In this document: one piece after another, positions 52,185 through 60,991 of the stretch
How positions within the stretch are numbered: the stretch's first letter is position 1
How the letters are laid out: each line of letters starts with the position of its first letter
Assembly (NCBI RefSeq): GCF_043641555.1
Contig: NZ_JBHZRJ010000002.1
Span: 558,001 to 622,000, forward strand
DNA from: Saccharospirillum alexandrii_A
Lineage (GTDB): Bacteria; Pseudomonadota; Gammaproteobacteria; Pseudomonadales; Natronospirillaceae
Length of the DNA: 64,000 bases
Direction of reading: 5' to 3'
The notes under the pieces: generated by a model
Told to the model about the DNA's origin: nothing
Seen by the model: the letters and a program-made list of their open reading frames with translations, nothing else
Databases searched by the model: none
Position numbers and translations under genes: made by a program

Positions 52185-52435
52185 CAAGTTTCACAGTTGG
52201 CAACCAATTGAGTGTCAGGTGCCGGGGGTACCTATCCGGGGTAGTCTGCAGCAGGGACTAAAATGCAAGGAGCATTTTAGCACGAGCGCAGCGAGCCCGA
52301 AGGGTGAATCCCATGGATGGGATTCATATCCTGCAGTCTAGGCCCCATGGATGGGTTTACGCAGACCCCGGATAGGTACCCCCGGTGCCTGACACGGACT
52401 CATGGCACCAATGGACAACCAAACTCCGAAACTTG
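52185..52435. repeat. CTAG-core palindromic element, copy B (long form, with outer ends)
   Basis: 31-base arms (52212-52242 and 52365-52395) match at 29 of 31 positions. Farther out lies a second inverted pair, caagtttcacagttgg (52185) and ccaaactccgaaacttg (ending 52435). The core reads CTGCAGTCTAGGCCCCATGG. The insert contains ctaaaatgc/gcattttag and tgaatccc/gggattca hairpins. It fills the gap between hom (stop 52451) and thrC (start 52127), and so splits a usual operon. Confidence 0.9.
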
Positions 52436-52450
52436 GGCTATAAAACCAAT

Positions 52451-53749
52451 TTAGCCATCCAACTGTTCAACACGAATGCGAACGATCGGCTTGGTGACTG
52501 ACTCCAGTGCCTGCATGGCACTGATGGCATCGTCCATCCTATGTTCACGTACCGGGTGCGTCAGCAGAATAAGCGGCACGACGGCCGAGTCATCTTCCGG
52601 CTCTTTCTGGATGATGGCTTCGATGTTGATGCCCTTCTCGCTCATGATGCGCGCGATGTTGGCCATCTGGCCGATCTCGTCTTTCACGGTAATGCGCAAG
52701 TAATAAGCGGTGACGATCTCACTGACCGGCAATACCGGCATGTTCTCGGTTTCCGAGCTGTAACCCAGATGTGGAACGTTACCGGCATTGTCGATTTCAC
52801 GGGCGATATCGACGATATCCGCAATGACGGAAGATGCCGTCGCCTCAGAACCGGCGCCAGGGCCATAGTACATGGTCGGGCCTACGGCATCGCCTTCCAC
52901 CAACACAGCATTTAAAACGCCATTCACATTGGCCAGCAGACGCTTGGACGGCACCAGAGTTGGGTGCACTCGCAGTTCGACGCCTTCGTTGGTTTTGCGG
53001 GTGAAGCCCAGGTGCTTGATGCGGTACCCCAACTCTTCGGCGTATTTGACGTCCTCGCGGGTAATCTGGCTGATGCCTTCGGTGTAGACCTTGTCGAACT
53101 GGAGTGGAATACCGAACGCGATAGACGCAAGAATCGTCAATTTGTGTGCAGCATCGATGCCTTCCACATCGAAGGTCGGATCGGCTTCGGCATAGCCCAG
53201 TTCCTGAGCCTCCTGCAATACATCTGCAAAAGCACGGCCTTTTTCCTGCATTTCAGTCAGGATAAAGTTACCGGTGCCGTTGATGATGCCGGCCAACCAC
53301 TTGATGTCGTTGGCGACCAGACCTTCGCGGATGCCCTTGATGATCGGGATACCGCCGGCGACGGCCGCTTCATAGGTGACTACCACGCCCTGGGCTTCGG
53401 CGGCCTTGAAAATCTCGTTGCCGTGGATCGCTATCATCGATTTGTTGGCGGTCACCACATGCTTGCCATGTTTGATGGCTTCGAGCACCAGTTCTTTGGC
53501 GACGTCGTTGCCGCCGATCAGTTCCACCAGGATATGAATATCCGGGTCCCGTGCAACATCGAAGATATCGCGCGATACCTTGACGCTGCCCAGGTGGCAG
53601 GCCGGGTTATCCCGACGGGCACCAACGTGGGTAATTCGCACAGGCTTTCCGGCACGGCGCGCAATGTCTTCCAGGTTGCGCTGCATGACGTTGAAAGTAC
53701 CACTGCCTACGGTGCCAAGACCGCATAATCCCACATTGACTGATTTCAA
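52451..53749 (-). CDS. hom: Homoserine dehydrogenase
   Basis: NAD(P)-dependent enzyme that makes homoserine for threonine and methionine. The N-terminal Rossmann motif is VNVGLCGLGTVGSGTF. The catalytic region shows VTANKSMIAIHG and the substrate site AAVAGGIPIIKGIREGL. The C-terminal ACT domain (about 345-432; RITVKDEIGQMANIARIM) binds threonine for feedback inhibition. A TTG start at 53749 with GAGG upstream gives 432 residues with the family's MKxVxVGxCGLG beginning; open frame continues to an ATG at 53782 without such support. Confidence 0.95.
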   Translation of the reverse strand: MKSVNVGLCGLGTVGSGTFNVMQRNLEDIARRAGKPVRITHVGARRDNPACHLGSVKVSRDIFDVARDPDIHILVELIGGNDVAKELVLEAIKHGKHVVTANKSMIAIHGNEIFKAAEAQGVVVTYEAAVAGGIPIIKGIREGLVANDIKWLAGIINGTGNFILTEMQEKGRAFADVLQEAQELGYAEADPTFDVEGIDAAHKLTILASIAFGIPLQFDKVYTEGISQITREDVKYAEELGYRIKHLGFTRKTNEGVELRVHPTLVPSKRLLANVNGVLNAVLVEGDAVGPTMYYGPGAGSEATASSVIADIVDIAREIDNAGNVPHLGYSSETENMPVLPVSEIVTAYYLRITVKDEIGQMANIARIMSEKGINIEAIIQKEPEDDSAVVPLILLTHPVREHRMDDAISAMQALESVTKPIVRIRVEQLDG

Positions 53750-53944
53750 AACTGACCTCATTAACTGACTGGAATCCAACATCGGCCGGGCATACGCCGA
53801 CCGAACGGTAGGGAGTTCAAAACATACTGAGCGCGCCGCTGGGTGTCAACGCGAAACCCGCGCCAAAAGCGGACTTTGGCCCCAACGACCGTGATATTTT
53901 CGCAACAGGCTGTTTCACGCGCCCAGACGCCTCTGGAACGCCAA

Positions 53945-53973
53945 TAAAAAAAGGCAGCCGAGGCTGCCTTTTC
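53945..53973 (-). terminator. Terminator of the rpsP-rimM-trmD-rplS operon
   Basis: On the minus strand aaaaggcagcc-tc-ggctgcctttt is followed by further T residues, about 34 bases after the rplS stop. Confidence 0.92.
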
Positions 53974-54006
53974 AAGATCGTCACAGAGCGATAATCGCTC
54001 AGCGTA

Positions 54007-54372
54007 TTAACGCTTGTGATCGATTTTTTCCTTGATGCGTGCAGACTTACCTGAACGCTCACGCAAGTAGTACAGCTTGGCCTGACGCACGTCACCACGA
54101 CGTTTGACTTCCACACTGTCTACAACCGGTGAGAAGGACTGGAAGGTCCGCTCAACACCAACGCCGCTGGAGATTTTACGAACCGTGAAAGCTGAGTTCA
54201 GGCCGCGGTTACGCTTGCCAATCACGACGCCTTCAAAGGCCTGCAAACGCTCACGCTCGCCTTCTTTAACTTTAACCTGAACAACCACGGTATCACCCGG
54301 GCCGAAAGCAGGGATTTCTTTGTTCATCTGTTCAGCTTCAAGTTGCTGAATAATCAAATTGCTATTGCTCAT
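54007..54372 (-). CDS. rplS: 50S ribosomal protein L19
   Basis: A 121-residue L19, found at the 30S-50S interface. Signatures: FGPGDTVVVQVKVKEGERER and LQAFEGVVIGKRNRG, then GVGVERTFQSFSP. ATG at 54372 overlaps the trmD stop by one base and has AGGAG 8 bases upstream. Last gene of the rpsP operon. Confidence 0.98.
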   Translation of the reverse strand: MSNSNLIIQQLEAEQMNKEIPAFGPGDTVVVQVKVKEGERERLQAFEGVVIGKRNRGLNSAFTVRKISSGVGVERTFQSFSPVVDSVEVKRRGDVRQAKLYYLRERSGKSARIKEKIDHKR

Positions 54373-55157
54373 CAAATCGCTCCTGATCCATTGCGCGAGT
54401 TCTGCTCATTGAGATACTCGTCCAAAAGCGCCTGCTGTTCTGCGGTCATTTCCCGGTCAGCCAACAGGTCTGATCTACGTTGCCAAGTGCGCCCCAGTGC
54501 CTGCTTAAGCCGCCACCGACGAATGTTATCGTGGTGACCACTGAGCAGTACCTCCGGCACACTCATTCCATCCAGTACTTCAGGTCGTGTGTAATGTGGA
54601 CAGTCCAGCAATCCATCGGCGAATGAATCTTCAACCGCTGATGCCTCATGCCCCAGTACGCCGGGAACCTGCCGGCCAATGGCATCGATAAACGCCATGG
54701 CGGCCAACTCGCCACCGCTGAGCACAAAGTCACCCAACGACCATTCTTCATCCACTTCGGTCTCGATCACACGTTCGTCGATGCCTTCATAACGGCCGCA
54801 AACGAATATCATGTGCCGATACCGCGCCAAGCTCTGTACGCCGGCCTGATCCAGTCGTCTGCCCTGAGGCGACAAATAGATCACCCTGGCCTGGTTGCCG
54901 CTGGCGGCTTTCGCTGCCTGAATTGCATCCCGCAGGGGTTGCACCTTCATCAGCATGCCAGGCCCGCCCCCGAAGGGTCGGTCGTCCACGGTACGGTGCT
55001 TGTCGTGGGTGTAATCGCGCGGATTCCAGAACCCGACGTCAATCAACCCTTGTTTGGCCGCCCGGCCGATCACGCCCTGATCCAAAAAGGATTCGAACAT
55101 GTCCGGAAACAGACTCACCACACCGAACCATTGCTTGTGCTCAGGCTGAACAGCCAT
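54372..55157 (-). CDS. trmD: tRNA (guanine-N1)-methyltransferase
   Basis: SPOUT-family methyltransferase for G37 of tRNA; about 261 residues. Conserved parts: RTVDDRPFGGGPGMLMKVQP, then VIYLSPQGRRLDQAG, FVCGRYEGIDERVIE and the trefoil-knot AdoMet site SLGDFVLSGGELAAMAFIDA. The ATG at 55157 is preferred, giving an N-terminus slightly longer than E. coli TrmD. An open frame continues to 55205, overlapping rimM, so the exact start is not certain. Confidence 0.97.
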   Translation of the reverse strand: MAVQPEHKQWFGVVSLFPDMFESFLDQGVIGRAAKQGLIDVGFWNPRDYTHDKHRTVDDRPFGGGPGMLMKVQPLRDAIQAAKAASGNQARVIYLSPQGRRLDQAGVQSLARYRHMIFVCGRYEGIDERVIETEVDEEWSLGDFVLSGGELAAMAFIDAIGRQVPGVLGHEASAVEDSFADGLLDCPHYTRPEVLDGMSVPEVLLSGHHDNIRRWRLKQALGRTWQRRSDLLADREMTAEQQALLDEYLNEQNSRNGSGAI

Positions 55158-55186
55158 CTTGGCCCGCTCATCCTCTGACGGTATTG

Positions 55187-55723
55187 TCAAAACTCCGGAT
55201 CCCAATCAACTCGAATCTGACCCGCTTCAAGGTCCACGTCTTTGATATAGATATCCGGTACGTACGGAATCAGGCGTTGCTGACGGTCGATACTGTCGGC
55301 ACTGCCGCTGACCACCAACACATCGTTGCTGGCCCCCGCACTCATCATATGATCCACCTTACCCAGTACGACACCCTGCTCATTCACAACGCGCAAGCCT
55401 TCCAGTTGATACCAGTAGAACTCGTCGTCAGGTAGCGTCGGCAGTTGATCACTTGTTACCCCGATATCGGCACCGCAGTACTGCTTGGCCTGGTCACGGT
55501 CATCACACCCTTCAAAGTGTGCCACCATGCCCTTGCCGTGACTGCGCCCCTTATCAACGGTAATCGGTGTCCAGCGGCCGTTCATATTGAGCAACCAGTG
55601 ACCGTAATCCAGAATCCGGTCCATCGGTTCGGTATAGGAGTAGATTTTCACCCAGCCCTGAATACCGTATACCGAGGAAACCCGGCCCAGTACGATCATT
55701 TCTTCCGGTTTTTCCGGCGTCAT
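55187..55723 (-). CDS. rimM: 16S rRNA-processing protein RimM
   Basis: A 178-residue 30S maturation factor that binds S19. The N-terminal RimM domain begins IVLGRVSSVYGIQGWVKIYS. The C-terminal PRC-barrel shows YWYQLEGLRVVNEQGVVLGK and ends IPYVPDIYIKDVDLEAGQIR. Second gene of the operon, 23 bases after rpsP. Confidence 0.96.
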   Translation of the reverse strand: MTPEKPEEMIVLGRVSSVYGIQGWVKIYSYTEPMDRILDYGHWLLNMNGRWTPITVDKGRSHGKGMVAHFEGCDDRDQAKQYCGADIGVTSDQLPTLPDDEFYWYQLEGLRVVNEQGVVLGKVDHMMSAGASNDVLVVSGSADSIDRQQRLIPYVPDIYIKDVDLEAGQIRVDWDPEF

Positions 55724-55746
55724 ACATCAACCCTTGACTGGACGGA

Positions 55747-55998
55747 TCAGCCTTGGGCTTTCCGGTACTCTTTAAGCAGCTGGGCGACACGGTCAGAAGT
55801 CTGCGCACCCTTGCTGGCCCAGTATTCGACGCGATCCAGAGAAACGCGCATGCGCTCTTCCTGACCACGGGCGACCGGGTTAAAGAAACCAACACGCTCG
55901 ATAAAACGCCCGTCACGGGCATTACGGCTGTCGGCTACGGAAATATGATAAAACGGGCGCTTCTTAGAACCGCCACGTGAGAGTCTAATGACTACCAT
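55747..55998 (-). CDS. rpsP: 30S ribosomal protein S16
   Basis: An 83-residue S16: MVVIRLSRGGSKKRPFYHIS, then ADSRNARDGRFIERVGFFNP. ATG at 55998 with AGGAGG directly upstream; a slightly longer frame to 56019 is ignored. First gene of the rpsP-rimM-trmD-rplS operon. Confidence 0.98.
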   Translation of the reverse strand: MVVIRLSRGGSKKRPFYHISVADSRNARDGRFIERVGFFNPVARGQEERMRVSLDRVEYWASKGAQTSDRVAQLLKEYRKAQG

Positions 55999-56216
55999 CG
56001 CGTCCTCCTGTCTGGGCAAGCTTTGAAATCACCTGCCGTTTTGGATCTTCAGAGGGGTTACCCCTGATCATGAACCGGCTTCAGCACGCTGAAACACGGG
56101 TTCATTAACCCAAAGTTATACCGAAAACCGGGCCCACCCCGGTTTTCAAGGCCGCGAAAGTATACGTATTGAGGGCTGTAAATCAAGTCGTAAGGGCTAT
56201 GTCGGGCCCGGCTGCT

Positions 56217-56396
56217 CAAGTTTCGGAGTTCGGATTGGCTGGGTGGCATTGGCCCGCAGCGGGTACCGGGTGTACCTCTGTGGGGTCGGCGTAGATCCAT
56301 CCATGGAGCCTAGACCGCAGCATCCATGCTGCGGACTCCCCCACAGAGGTACACCCGGCACCCGCTACTAGTCTATTGGGCGAACTCCGAAACTTG
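56217..56396. repeat. CTAG-core palindromic element, copy C (short form, with outer ends)
   Basis: 27-base arms (56259-56285 and 56339-56365) match at 26 positions. The centre is agaccgcagcat-cc-atgctgcggact. A perfect 16-base outer pair CAAGTTTCGGAGTTCG (56217) / CGAACTCCGAAACTTG (56381) flanks it. The core is CCATGGAGCCTAGACCGCAG. It begins 19 bases after the ffh stop. The rest of the 417-base gap to rpsP (55999-56216) holds no gene; the rpsP promoter should be there. Confidence 0.92.
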
Positions 56397-56415
56397 AACT
56401 AAATGAACGTCCCTA

Positions 56416-57828
56416 TCAACCGAAGGGGCCGCGTCCGCCGCCACCCGGGAAACCGCCCGGTGGAAGGCCACCGCCGCCGCCCATCATGCCGCCCATACCG
56501 CGCATCATCTTGGACATGCCACCTTTCTTGCCGACTTTCTTCATCATTTTGGACATCTGCTTGTGCTGTTTCAGCAGACGATTGATGTCCTGAATCTGAG
56601 TGCCGGAGCCCATGGCGATGCGCCGCTTGCGCGAGCCGTTGATCTTGTCGGGGAAGTGGCGTTCGGCTGGGGTCATCGAATCGATAATGGCACCCATCTG
56701 CTTGAACTGCTTCTCGGCGCCCTGCATCTGGTTAGCCGCCTGCCCCATCTGACCCATGCCAGGCAGTTTGTCGACCATGCCCATCAGGCCGCCCATGCTG
56801 TCCATCTGGCGCAGCTGGTCGCGAAAATCGGCCAGATCAAAGCCTTTGCCTTTTTTCAGCTTGGCTGCCAGCTGTTCGGCCTTGCCTTTATCGACCTTAC
56901 GCTCAACTTCTTCGATCAGCGATAGCACATCGCCCATGTCGAGAATGCGCGAAGCAACCCGATCGGGGTGAAAGGCTTCCAGGGCATCGGTCTTTTCGCC
57001 CATGCCCATGAATTTGATCGGCTTGCCGGTGATGTGCCGCACAGACAGCGCCGCACCACCCCGGGCATCACCGTCGGCTTTGGACAGCACTACCCCGGTC
57101 AGCGGCAGGGCCTCGTTGAAAGCCTTGGCGGTATTGGCCGCATCCTGACCGGTCATGGCGTCGACCACGAACAGGGTTTCAATCGGGTTGATGGCCTTAT
57201 GCAGCGCCTGAATCTCGGCCATCATGGCTTCATCGATCGCCAGTCGACCCGCGGTATCCACAAGAACGACATCTATATATTGTTTACGCGCCGCTGCGAT
57301 GGCTGCTTCAGCGATGGCCACCGGTTTCTGAGACGCATCACTCGGGAAAAACACGGCGCCGACTTCACCGGCCAGGGTTTCTAACTGTTTAATAGCGGCG
57401 GGACGGTAGACGTCGGCCGAAACCACCATGACCTTTTTCTTATCGCGCTCGATCAGGTAACGCGCCAGCTTGGCGACGGTGGTGGTTTTACCCGCCCCCT
57501 GCAGACCGGCCATTAGAATCACCGCCGGCGGCTGGGTGCTTAAATCCAGCGGTTCGCCCTGGGCGCCCATCACCTCGACCAGTTCAGACTGGACGACTTT
57601 CAGGAACTGCTGCCCCGGGTTCAGAGCGTTGCTGACTTCCTGACCGACGGCGCGATCACGCACCCGGTCTATGAAAGCTTTGACGACTGGCAAGGCGACA
57701 TCGGCTTCCAGCAAGGCCATGCGCACTTCGCGCAACGTGGCCTTGATGTTGTCTTCCGTCAGTTTGGACTGACCGGAGATCTGTTTCAGCGTCTGGGACA
57801 GACGTTCGGACAGGCTTTTAAACATCAT
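56416..57828 (-). CDS. ffh: Signal recognition particle GTPase Ffh
   Basis: SRP54 homologue that binds signal peptides and 4.5S RNA and targets ribosomes to FtsY. 470 residues. N domain; G domain with GLQGAGKTTTVAKLARYL, VDTAGRLAIDEAMM and SKADGDARGGAALS; M domain rich in methionine (RQMDSMGGLMGMVDKLPGMG), with the RNA-binding INGSRKRRIAMGSG, and a Gly/Pro tail (GGFPGGGGRGPFG). Divergent from ypjD, as in other gammaproteobacteria. Confidence 0.98.
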   Translation of the reverse strand: MMFKSLSERLSQTLKQISGQSKLTEDNIKATLREVRMALLEADVALPVVKAFIDRVRDRAVGQEVSNALNPGQQFLKVVQSELVEVMGAQGEPLDLSTQPPAVILMAGLQGAGKTTTVAKLARYLIERDKKKVMVVSADVYRPAAIKQLETLAGEVGAVFFPSDASQKPVAIAEAAIAAARKQYIDVVLVDTAGRLAIDEAMMAEIQALHKAINPIETLFVVDAMTGQDAANTAKAFNEALPLTGVVLSKADGDARGGAALSVRHITGKPIKFMGMGEKTDALEAFHPDRVASRILDMGDVLSLIEEVERKVDKGKAEQLAAKLKKGKGFDLADFRDQLRQMDSMGGLMGMVDKLPGMGQMGQAANQMQGAEKQFKQMGAIIDSMTPAERHFPDKINGSRKRRIAMGSGTQIQDINRLLKQHKQMSKMMKKVGKKGGMSKMMRGMGGMMGGGGGLPPGGFPGGGGRGPFG

Positions 57829-58000
57829 GACTTCCGTGCAAGTGAGAATCGGGGCAGTATAACAGTGCGACGCGCTGGTCTCTATGATGGCTTTTCGACC
57901 ACCGCGAGCGTGCAGTCCGGTTGGGAATCGCTATCATTTATGCGACACTCAGCCACCCGACCCCGGTCGAACACCAAACCACCCGATTCAAGGAACCTGA

Positions 58001-58795
58001 ATGCTGATCTGGCTTGCCGTCTTGGGATACATCTTCAGTGGCGCCATCGCCCTGCGTGGCCTTTACCGGGTGGAGCTGCCACCCCGGGCCTGGGTATTCT
58101 GGCCTGCCGCTGTGGCGGTTCTTGCTCATCTGTCGACTCTGGCCTCCGAAGTCATTGTGCTCGGTGCACTGCAAATCAGCCTGACCAACGCGGCCTCGGT
58201 TATCACGTTTTTCATTGTGACGGTTCTACTGATCAGTGGCTGGTCCAAACCGTTGCACAGCTTCTTTGCCTTTGTGCTACCGGCCGCTGCCCTGATCATG
58301 ATCGTTGTTGCGGTAACGCCGCAGGAGTTTGCGCCCAGGCTTTATCAACCGGGCGTGGTGTTGCATGTCTTTCTGTCCATGCTGGCTTACAGCGTCATCA
58401 CCATTGCCACCCTGATCGCCCTCTTGCTGGGCATTCAAAACCGCCAGTTACACGAGCACCACCTGAGTGGCCGGCTGAACCGGTTTCTACCGCCCTTGCA
58501 GACCATGGAACGCCTGCTGTTTGAATGGCTGATGATCGGTTTTATCCTGCTGACCGCAGCGATGATCTCGGGCGGGCTCTTTGTTGATAATCTGCTGACC
58601 CAGGATCTGGTGCATAAAACCGTGCTCACCTTTGTGGCCTGGCTGTTTTTTGCCGTGCTGCTGTTTGGTCATTTTTACCTAGGCTGGCGTGGTGCGCTGG
58701 CCAGCCGGCTGACGGTGTTTGGTTTCATCTTTCTGATGCTGGCCTTTTTCGGCTCCAAATTCGTGCTGGAATACCTGCTGCACCGCTATGGGTAG
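58001..58795 (+). CDS. ypjD: CcsA-family cytochrome c assembly-like membrane protein YpjD
   Basis: A 264-residue protein with eight hydrophobic segments, of the CcsA/YpjD group (COG4137). Conserved histidines are found in GVVLHVFLSMLAYSVITIA and in DLVHKTVLTFVAW, the likely haem or partner positions. In E. coli the homologue lies between ffh and corB/yfjD, exactly as here. A role in cytochrome assembly is by family only. AAGGAACCTGA precedes the ATG. Confidence 0.9.
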   Translation: MLIWLAVLGYIFSGAIALRGLYRVELPPRAWVFWPAAVAVLAHLSTLASEVIVLGALQISLTNAASVITFFIVTVLLISGWSKPLHSFFAFVLPAAALIMIVVAVTPQEFAPRLYQPGVVLHVFLSMLAYSVITIATLIALLLGIQNRQLHEHHLSGRLNRFLPPLQTMERLLFEWLMIGFILLTAAMISGGLFVDNLLTQDLVHKTVLTFVAWLFFAVLLFGHFYLGWRGALASRLTVFGFIFLMLAFFGSKFVLEYLLHRYG

Positions 58796-58888
58796 GGTTA
58801 AAATGTGCGCCAATTCCGGTTATTCCTTGACACTGAACCCCTCGCACCGCTAAAAAGCACACTTATTCGGTAATTTAGGTTCCCCACC

Positions 58889-60166
58889 TTGAACGATCTA
58901 CCCATAGGCCTGCTGTTTCTTATGCTGGGCCTGCTGCTGCTATTCTCTGCTTTTTTTTCCAGTTCAGAGACCAGTATGCTGTCTCTGAACCGTTATCGCC
59001 TCAAACACCTTGCCAATGAAGGCCATCGCGGCGCCACCCAGGCCCGTCGACTTCTCGATACGCCCGACCGGCTGATCAGTGCCATACTGATCGGCAATAA
59101 TCTGGTCAATATCGCGGCAGCTTCGCTGGCGACCCTCATTGCGATTCGACTGATGCCCGAACACCCGGACCTGGCTTTGGGCGTATCCACGGTCACGCTA
59201 ACCCTTGTTGTACTGATCTTTTCCGAAGTCACCCCGAAAACCCTGGCCCAGCGCTACCCTGAAAAAATCGCCTTTCCAGCTTCCTATGTCTTGCGTCCGC
59301 TTCTTGTTTTTCTGAAGCCGGCCATTTGGCTGGTTAACCTGATTGTGAAGGCCATTTTCTGGCTGATGCGCGTTGGTCACTCGCATGCAGGCCAGGAAGC
59401 TTTGTCGGCAGAAGAATTAAAGACCATTGTGAACGAGTCTGGCGATAGCCTGCCAGCGCAGCGCCAGAACATGCTGCTGGGCATTCTGGAGCTCGAAAAC
59501 GTCAGTGTGAACGACATCATGGTGCCCCGTAACGAGGTGTCGGGCATCGATATGGAAAACGACATCGACACCATTGCCGATCAGATCCGTCGTACCGAAT
59601 ACACCCGTTTCCCGCTCTACAAGGGCGATCTGGATAAAGTCATCGGCATTATGCACATTCGCGATGCTGCTGAATTCCTCTATGCCGATGAGCCGAGTAA
59701 GGTCATGCTGACCAAGGCGGCGAAAGACCCCTATTTCGTACCGGAAAACACCCCGCTGCACACCCAGCTGCTGAATTTCCAGGCGCAACAGTTGCGCATG
59801 GGCCTGGTCGTCGATGAATACGGCGATATTCAGGGCCTGGTAACGCTGGAAGACTTGCTCGAAGAGATTGTCGGTGAATTCACCACAGATTTTGCCAACA
59901 GCAGCAAGGAGATTCACCCTCAGCGGGATGGCTCCTACGTGATTGACGGCACCGCCAACATCCGGGAAATCAACCGTGCGCTGGGCTGGGAGCTGCCCAT
60001 CGATGGCCCCAAAACCCTGAATGGCCTGATTCTCGAGCACATTGAAGACATCCCCGATGCCAACCTGAGCATCAAGATCGACCGTTACCTGATCGAAATC
60101 CTCCAGATCCGGGACAACGCGGTCATCGCCGCCAGAACCCGCGAGTTGCCTGCCAAGCGCAAGTAA
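58889..60166 (+). CDS. CorB/YfjD-type CNNM membrane protein (DUF21-CBS-CorC_HlyC)
   Basis: A 425-residue protein: DUF21 membrane domain (about 1-185; FFSSSETSMLSLNRYRLKHL, then LIGNNLVNIAAASLATLIAI), a CBS pair (about 200-330; VNDIMVPRNEVSGID), and a CorC_HlyC domain (about 345-420; GSYVIDGTANIREINRALGW). CNNM/CorB proteins transport Mg2+. It begins at a TTG at 58889. Second gene after ypjD, as in E. coli. A repeat element lies 26 bases after its stop. Confidence 0.92.
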   Translation: MNDLPIGLLFLMLGLLLLFSAFFSSSETSMLSLNRYRLKHLANEGHRGATQARRLLDTPDRLISAILIGNNLVNIAAASLATLIAIRLMPEHPDLALGVSTVTLTLVVLIFSEVTPKTLAQRYPEKIAFPASYVLRPLLVFLKPAIWLVNLIVKAIFWLMRVGHSHAGQEALSAEELKTIVNESGDSLPAQRQNMLLGILELENVSVNDIMVPRNEVSGIDMENDIDTIADQIRRTEYTRFPLYKGDLDKVIGIMHIRDAAEFLYADEPSKVMLTKAAKDPYFVPENTPLHTQLLNFQAQQLRMGLVVDEYGDIQGLVTLEDLLEEIVGEFTTDFANSSKEIHPQRDGSYVIDGTANIREINRALGWELPIDGPKTLNGLILEHIEDIPDANLSIKIDRYLIEILQIRDNAVIAARTRELPAKRK

Positions 60167-60192
60167 ATCTTTATTCGGTGGCTGGATGTCGT

Positions 60193-60383
60193 GCCGGCCA
60201 CCGGGTATGCCTATACGGGTGGTGCGACACTCGCCCGGCGTGAACCCATCCCTGGGCCTAGACTCCGGGATATGAATCCCCTCCCTGGGATTCACCCTCC
60301 GGGTTCGCTGCGCTCATGCTAAAACGCTCCTGGCGTTTTAGTCCATGCCTCAGACTTCCCCAGATAGGCACACCCGGCAGCCA
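60193..60383. repeat. CTAG-core palindromic element, copy D (long form)
   Basis: Outer arms gtgccggccaccgggtatgcctataC-type (60193-60220) and ccccagataggcacacccgg (60358-60383) are partly complementary, the most decayed of the six. The core is CCTGGGCCTAGACTCCGGG. The inner hairpins tgaatccc/gggattca and ctaaaacgc/gcgttttag are intact. It lies 26 bases after the CorB-like stop; the following gene is also on the plus strand. The rest of this 332-base gap has no gene. Confidence 0.85.
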
Positions 60384-60498
60384 ACACTCACAAGGTGGTT
60401 GCATTCAAACTATTTAAAATAAAGCTCTTCGTTTAAAACCAGCTATCCTTTCCCTGCGTATCCAGTTGTACAAATACTGATCAGAGGGGAAGTGTGTC

Positions 60499-60915
60499 AT
60501 GAAACGCTGGCTTGGAATCGCAATCATGAGCCTGGGTCTGGCCACCGCCGCCCTAGCCGAAGACACCACCCCACCCGAAGAGTTTCAACCCCTAATCACC
60601 CAGCAACTGGGCGCGTTGCAAAATGGTGACGCTGATACGGCCTACGGCTTCGCTGATGCGGGCATCAAACGCCAGTTTGGTTCGCCCGATCGCTTCTACC
60701 GTATGGTCCAACAAGGCTATCGCCCACTGATCGACTTTACCGTTATGCGCTTTGAAGAGGCCCGGGATGGGGGTGACGCCTGGATTCAGCCGATCTGGCT
60801 GCGCGACCGAGAAGGCGACGAATACATGGCCTACTACGCCATGCGCCTGAACAGTGAAGACCAGTGGCGCATTGCGGGCGTGCAGCTTACACCTTATCAG
60901 TCCCAGGCATTTTAG
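60499..60915 (+). CDS. DUF4864-type exported protein
   Basis: A 138-residue protein with a signal peptide (about 1-20, LGIAIMSLGLATAALAE) and a domain matching DUF4864: QLGALQNGDADTAYGFADAG, then FGSPDRFYRMVQQGYRPLID. The fold is probably of the SnoaL/NTF2 type. Function unknown. AGAGGGGAAG precedes the ATG. Confidence 0.82.
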   Translation: MKRWLGIAIMSLGLATAALAEDTTPPEEFQPLITQQLGALQNGDADTAYGFADAGIKRQFGSPDRFYRMVQQGYRPLIDFTVMRFEEARDGGDAWIQPIWLRDREGDEYMAYYAMRLNSEDQWRIAGVQLTPYQSQAF

Positions 60916-60991
60916 GCGTTGAGAGCCTGACCCTCTCCACCCTTTTCAGGTAAACTGCGCCTCTTTTATTTTCAGGGGGCGCTTACCCGTC

